Assembly: GCA_013396655.1 (NCBI GenBank)
Contig: WBMV01008576.1
Coordinates: 1,297,406 to 1,361,405 of the forward strand
Length of the DNA: 64,000 nucleotides
Reading direction: 5' to 3'
Source: Campylorhamphus procurvoides
Lineage: Eukaryota; Chordata; Aves; Passeriformes; Dendrocolaptidae
Shown here one piece after another: positions 60,534 through 64,000 of this stretch; position 1 is the first letter of the stretch; each line of letters opens with the position of its first letter. The position numbers and the translations under genes were made by a program. The notes beneath the pieces are model-generated. The model was not told the origin of the DNA. It was given only the letters and a program-made list of their open reading frames with translations, and searched no databases.

Positions 60534-62806
60534 TTATCCTAAACTCTTTTTCATAATTGTGGCTATCTTATATAATTTAACCATAAGTACAACATGTGTG
60601 CCCTCTAGTTATAAACAGCAACTGGAACCAGACTAGTTTGCCTTTTTATCCTAAAAGAAAGTATGTTGCTTATAATTTGCCTCCCTGTACTTATGAGTGG
60701 CTATATGATATGAATCTTGAACAAAATAGGAAAAAACCTATTGAAAGTTGGAATTCTCAGGACTGGCAAGAAGCATTTGAGTTTTCTGTACCTTGACATT
60801 ACAGCAAATTGTCCTAATGAACCTTCCTTCTTAAAATTCATGAGCATGCTAAGCATGTGCAGTGAAAAGCAGCATGCTTTTAAACCTTCCTCAGGATAAA
60901 CAGGCCCCAGCTATTTTCACTGATTGCTGTACCATCCAGGCCATCCTTAACCCCTTCACAGAAAACACATCCCTGCGCCTCTTGGTTGTTGCCAGCAGTT
61001 GCTAGTGCCCACTCTTCGTTCCCCTATAACTTCCTCAGCACCCTCACTAGCTCAATGAAGTTCTCTTCTGAACTCAAACCTGCTGGCCTGTTTGGTTTCT
61101 AGAGTTTACACTTCAGTGTTGTTGCCACAAGGGAAGCAAACAGCCTGCTTAGCTTTGCCTCCAGCTAACAGTAGGAACTTTGTTATGCATGTCTCTATTT
61201 ATGTTCCCTTCCTACCTTTCCTTCTTACCAAACATCCTTTGGGTTTAGCTCAAAGTGCTCTCACCACATCCATTCTTGTTTGTCTACTCATGTCTCTGTC
61301 ACCCAGAAAGTCCCACGTGTCTCTGCACCCTCCCACCTACAGAAAGGCTCTCCTCCGTGGGGGGCTCTCTCGGCCGGGTTTGTTAAGCCCTACCTTCAGT
61401 CGCACCTGTCCCTCTCACCACTGCCCTCTCTGTGTGTGTTTTAAGTTATGCAGTTACACAGTGAGCCAGCATGGAGAAATGACTAAGATCAAATCCAGCT
61501 TCTTTCCCTCCCTGCAAAGTTGGTTTATCCAGCACTTAAGGAAGTGTTCATCAAACTCTACCTTGAGTTTAAAAATAAATCCCTCCTGTTAAATCACACA
61601 TGCCCTTCCCTCAGAATACTCAGCCCGTTGTGCCTTTCCTGATATCAATCCTTCTCTTCCATGCAGTTATGTACAACTCCTTCCTTCATTCTTCTTAATT
61701 TTCAACACAGTGTAAGAAATTAAACTTTTTTAATGAATAATAAGAAAAGCCTTTTCCTAATTCTAGTTCCAGTTCTGCTTAGCCTCATCAGTATAATTAG
61801 TGCTCTTGTTTCAAAGTGACTATTTACGTACATGAGGTTGTTCATTTCAGTAAAATACCTGCAGAATTAGGCATGCTTTTTGCACAGGAGTGGTAATCTT
61901 GTAATCAAGTCTCTACAGGTAGGCAACTACTGACAAGAAACCCTGTTCATTTCACACATTTCTGTAACTCCACTGGCAGGACTGAGGTTTGGACTTGAGA
62001 TCACCTATAAAACATATAAGTATGTGAGTGATATAAAAGATTTCAAATTACCAGAAGTCTTTTGGAATAGCACAATGAGCTTCTATCTGCATGAAAGATA
62101 AGTCAAACTGACAAACATGGTTTTGGATATCTCTGTAAAGTATTCATTAGAGTCCAGACCCAAGCTGCTTTTACCAAAGGCAGTTACTTCCCAGAACCAG
62201 CGTGCAGGATCCATCTCAGTCGTAACCAGGCAGCATTTCTTTGCTTCTCACAGGGACCAGGACACAGATATGCAGTTTTCAACATTTGCAGCAGTTAACC
62301 AGCAGCAAAGCAAAAGAGAAAACAGACAAACCCCTAAAGTCTTTGTGTTGTTGTAACTGGTTAACAGAGTATTTGGATTTAATCCAGATTATGCCTCAAA
62401 ATTTCTCCACCACCATGAATAAATTTCAAGTTTTTCTACTCTGCATATTCATTAACATGCTTATTTTTATCAGTGGCCACCATGCATTTTTTTCAATTAC
62501 ATTTTTAGGCTAGCCTGGCAGAGCATGCCTCCAAAAGTCATTAATAAACTACAGTATCCTGAGGCCCAAGTCACTTTTAAAAATATAATCTGCATTTCTA
62601 ATTTCAGGTTTAAATGTAAAAGCACAGTTTTCTCTCTTTGCTTCGCAAAAGTCTTAAGACTCTCCATTTAAGGAATCAAAAATAAAATTTCTAAAATGTG
62701 CAAAATGTTTACCATTTGTTGCAGTAAAAGGATTTTACTTTTAATATGATCATATTCTCATTTTTATTATTATATTAACAATAAACTCCAGCAATAATGA
62801 ATTTTT

Positions 62807-62820
62807 TATATATATATAAA
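62807..62820 (+). repeat. (TA)n microsatellite
   Basis: A short alternating TA run in AT-rich intergenic DNA. Confidence 0.75.
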
Positions 62821-64000
62821 ATATGTATAACAAGGTTACATTCAATCATGAGACTAAGCAACCTATAAGATTATTCTTATATTATTAAATCAATAAAGCA
62901 GCTCTGTTTATTGGTAATGGAAACAGGATGCATGCAGTTAGATTCCAAATAATTATAATATAGAGTTATACTTTATTTTTTAATTCTAGCTACATATAAA
63001 ACAGAATGTGCACTTGCTTGCCAACAAATTCCACATATTTTTTGCTGGAGAAGGAAATTATTAAACAGTAGTTTTGAAGGCTTAGGTGTTTGCAAGCCAT
63101 ATCAGCAAAAACCCTCTTTTTATTTATCTGGAGGGTTTCAATTTTTCAGGAGAAGTAGGAGGCTGCAAAAATGTTAGCACAGGAAGAAAGGGAAAGAGCA
63201 GTTATGGTCACATTATTTATGAACTGCATAATAAAATAAAGCTGATGTTGGCTCAATTTTCATTTTTGGCATTTCTTAAAAATAGCTATACATGAGAGTA
63301 TTGCCCAAACATCATATAGGTTTTGTTTACTTGGGTTGTTTTAAAAGAAGACTAACAAATAAACAGCTTTAGAGTAGGCAAGCTGCAGTGGTGGAACCTT
63401 GTGCACAGGAGGGAGGAAGGTGTGCTAATCAGCTTCATGTTGTACTCTCTGATAGAGCAGCAAAGTGATAATCCTTTCCTGTGCAGCACAGGAAGATATC
63501 ACTTTCAATCTGGACATCAATATGAGAAGTATAATGACAGTTCAGAGTTGGTGCTCATAATTAGGAAGCTAGAGGGACTGATTTATGAGGAAATGGCATT
63601 GATTAAAATTTGCATTTAGAGCACTTTCTTGCAGAGGATCACAAGTGCTGTGCTGGTGTTCGACCAGCGTTTTCAAAAGCAAACATTAAGGGGCTGCTGA
63701 GCTCCTGTGGCCTCCGGTAGTCAGCAGATTTTCTGAGCAGGTGTTTGACAAAACCAAAGCCTGCTGAACACCCTTGTGCTAAATACTCTGGGAGGAAGTG
63801 CTGGGTATTTAGCTGAAGCACCAGACACATTACTTTTATGTGTGAAAACACTCAGGCAGCCACTTCGCTTTGTTTCCAGCCAGGTGCCCCTGATTTACAA
63901 AGCTTAAAGAAATAAAGTGACAGGAGTGAAGGGTCATTAGGATTGTATAGACACTACTGGTAATTCAGCAAACCATGTACCTTGGAACCTCCAACAAAAC

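Larger units (their letters stand above)
53651..64000. other. Intergenic region upstream of SESTD1
   Basis: No coding exon or RNA gene is recognised. Features seen are a small GC-richer patch at 55690-55880, a GA run near 57630-57640, short microsatellites and a C-rich open stretch at 60940-61620. In mammals, as I recall, the next gene on this side is ZNF385B. None of its zinc-finger exons are visible here. Confidence 0.7.

Noticed and set aside
61092..61592. 166-codon plus-strand open frame in the upstream region
   Set aside because: No recognisable domain, composition typical of pyrimidine-rich non-coding DNA (Ser/Pro/Leu-rich), and no splice or promoter context.
53651..64000. Search for exons of a neighbouring gene such as ZNF385B
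   Set aside because: No zinc-finger pattern or exon-like frame with splice sites was seen on either strand.

Overview
The window is vertebrate nuclear DNA, almost certainly from a bird. It is AT-rich, has short exons with GT-AG introns, and carries 3' fragments of CR1 LINEs of the avian type. I cannot tell the bird order from the sequence. Nothing prokaryotic, viral or CRISPR-like is present.

The main content is one gene on the minus strand, SESTD1 (SEC14 and spectrin domain containing 1, also called Solo). Seventeen coding exons between 41335 (start codon) and 79 (stop codon) join in frame with consistent intron phases. They give an intact protein of exactly 696 residues, the length I recall for human SESTD1. 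The order is an N-terminal SEC14-like (CRAL-TRIO) lipid-binding module (exons 1-5), a linker (exons 6-7), three spectrin-type repeats (exons 8-15) and a short C-terminal tail (exons 16-17). Only the first ~78 bases of the 3'UTR lie inside the window, so the polyadenylation site is off the left edge.

Region by region: 1-41360 holds the coding exons and introns. The region 41361-52530 is the 5' intronic or UTR part. It contains at least one well-formed candidate untranslated exon (50297-50359), weaker candidates at 47824-48009 and 48427-48495, a fossil LINE reverse-transcriptase fragment (49545-49690) and a CR1 tail (51839-52010). An assembly gap of N (52531-53307) is followed by the edge of a strong CpG island (53308-53535). 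The promoter and first exon of SESTD1 are most likely inside or next to this gap. The region 53651-64000 appears to be intergenic upstream DNA in which I recognise no gene.

I found no undescribed multi-gene system. The points most worth a second look are the hidden promoter, a predicted 5' exon that would create a short upstream ORF ending just before the SESTD1 start, a GA-repeat coding tract running into a splice donor in exon 6, an in-frame tandem splice acceptor at exon 16, and a perfect AT-rich hairpin in intron 4.
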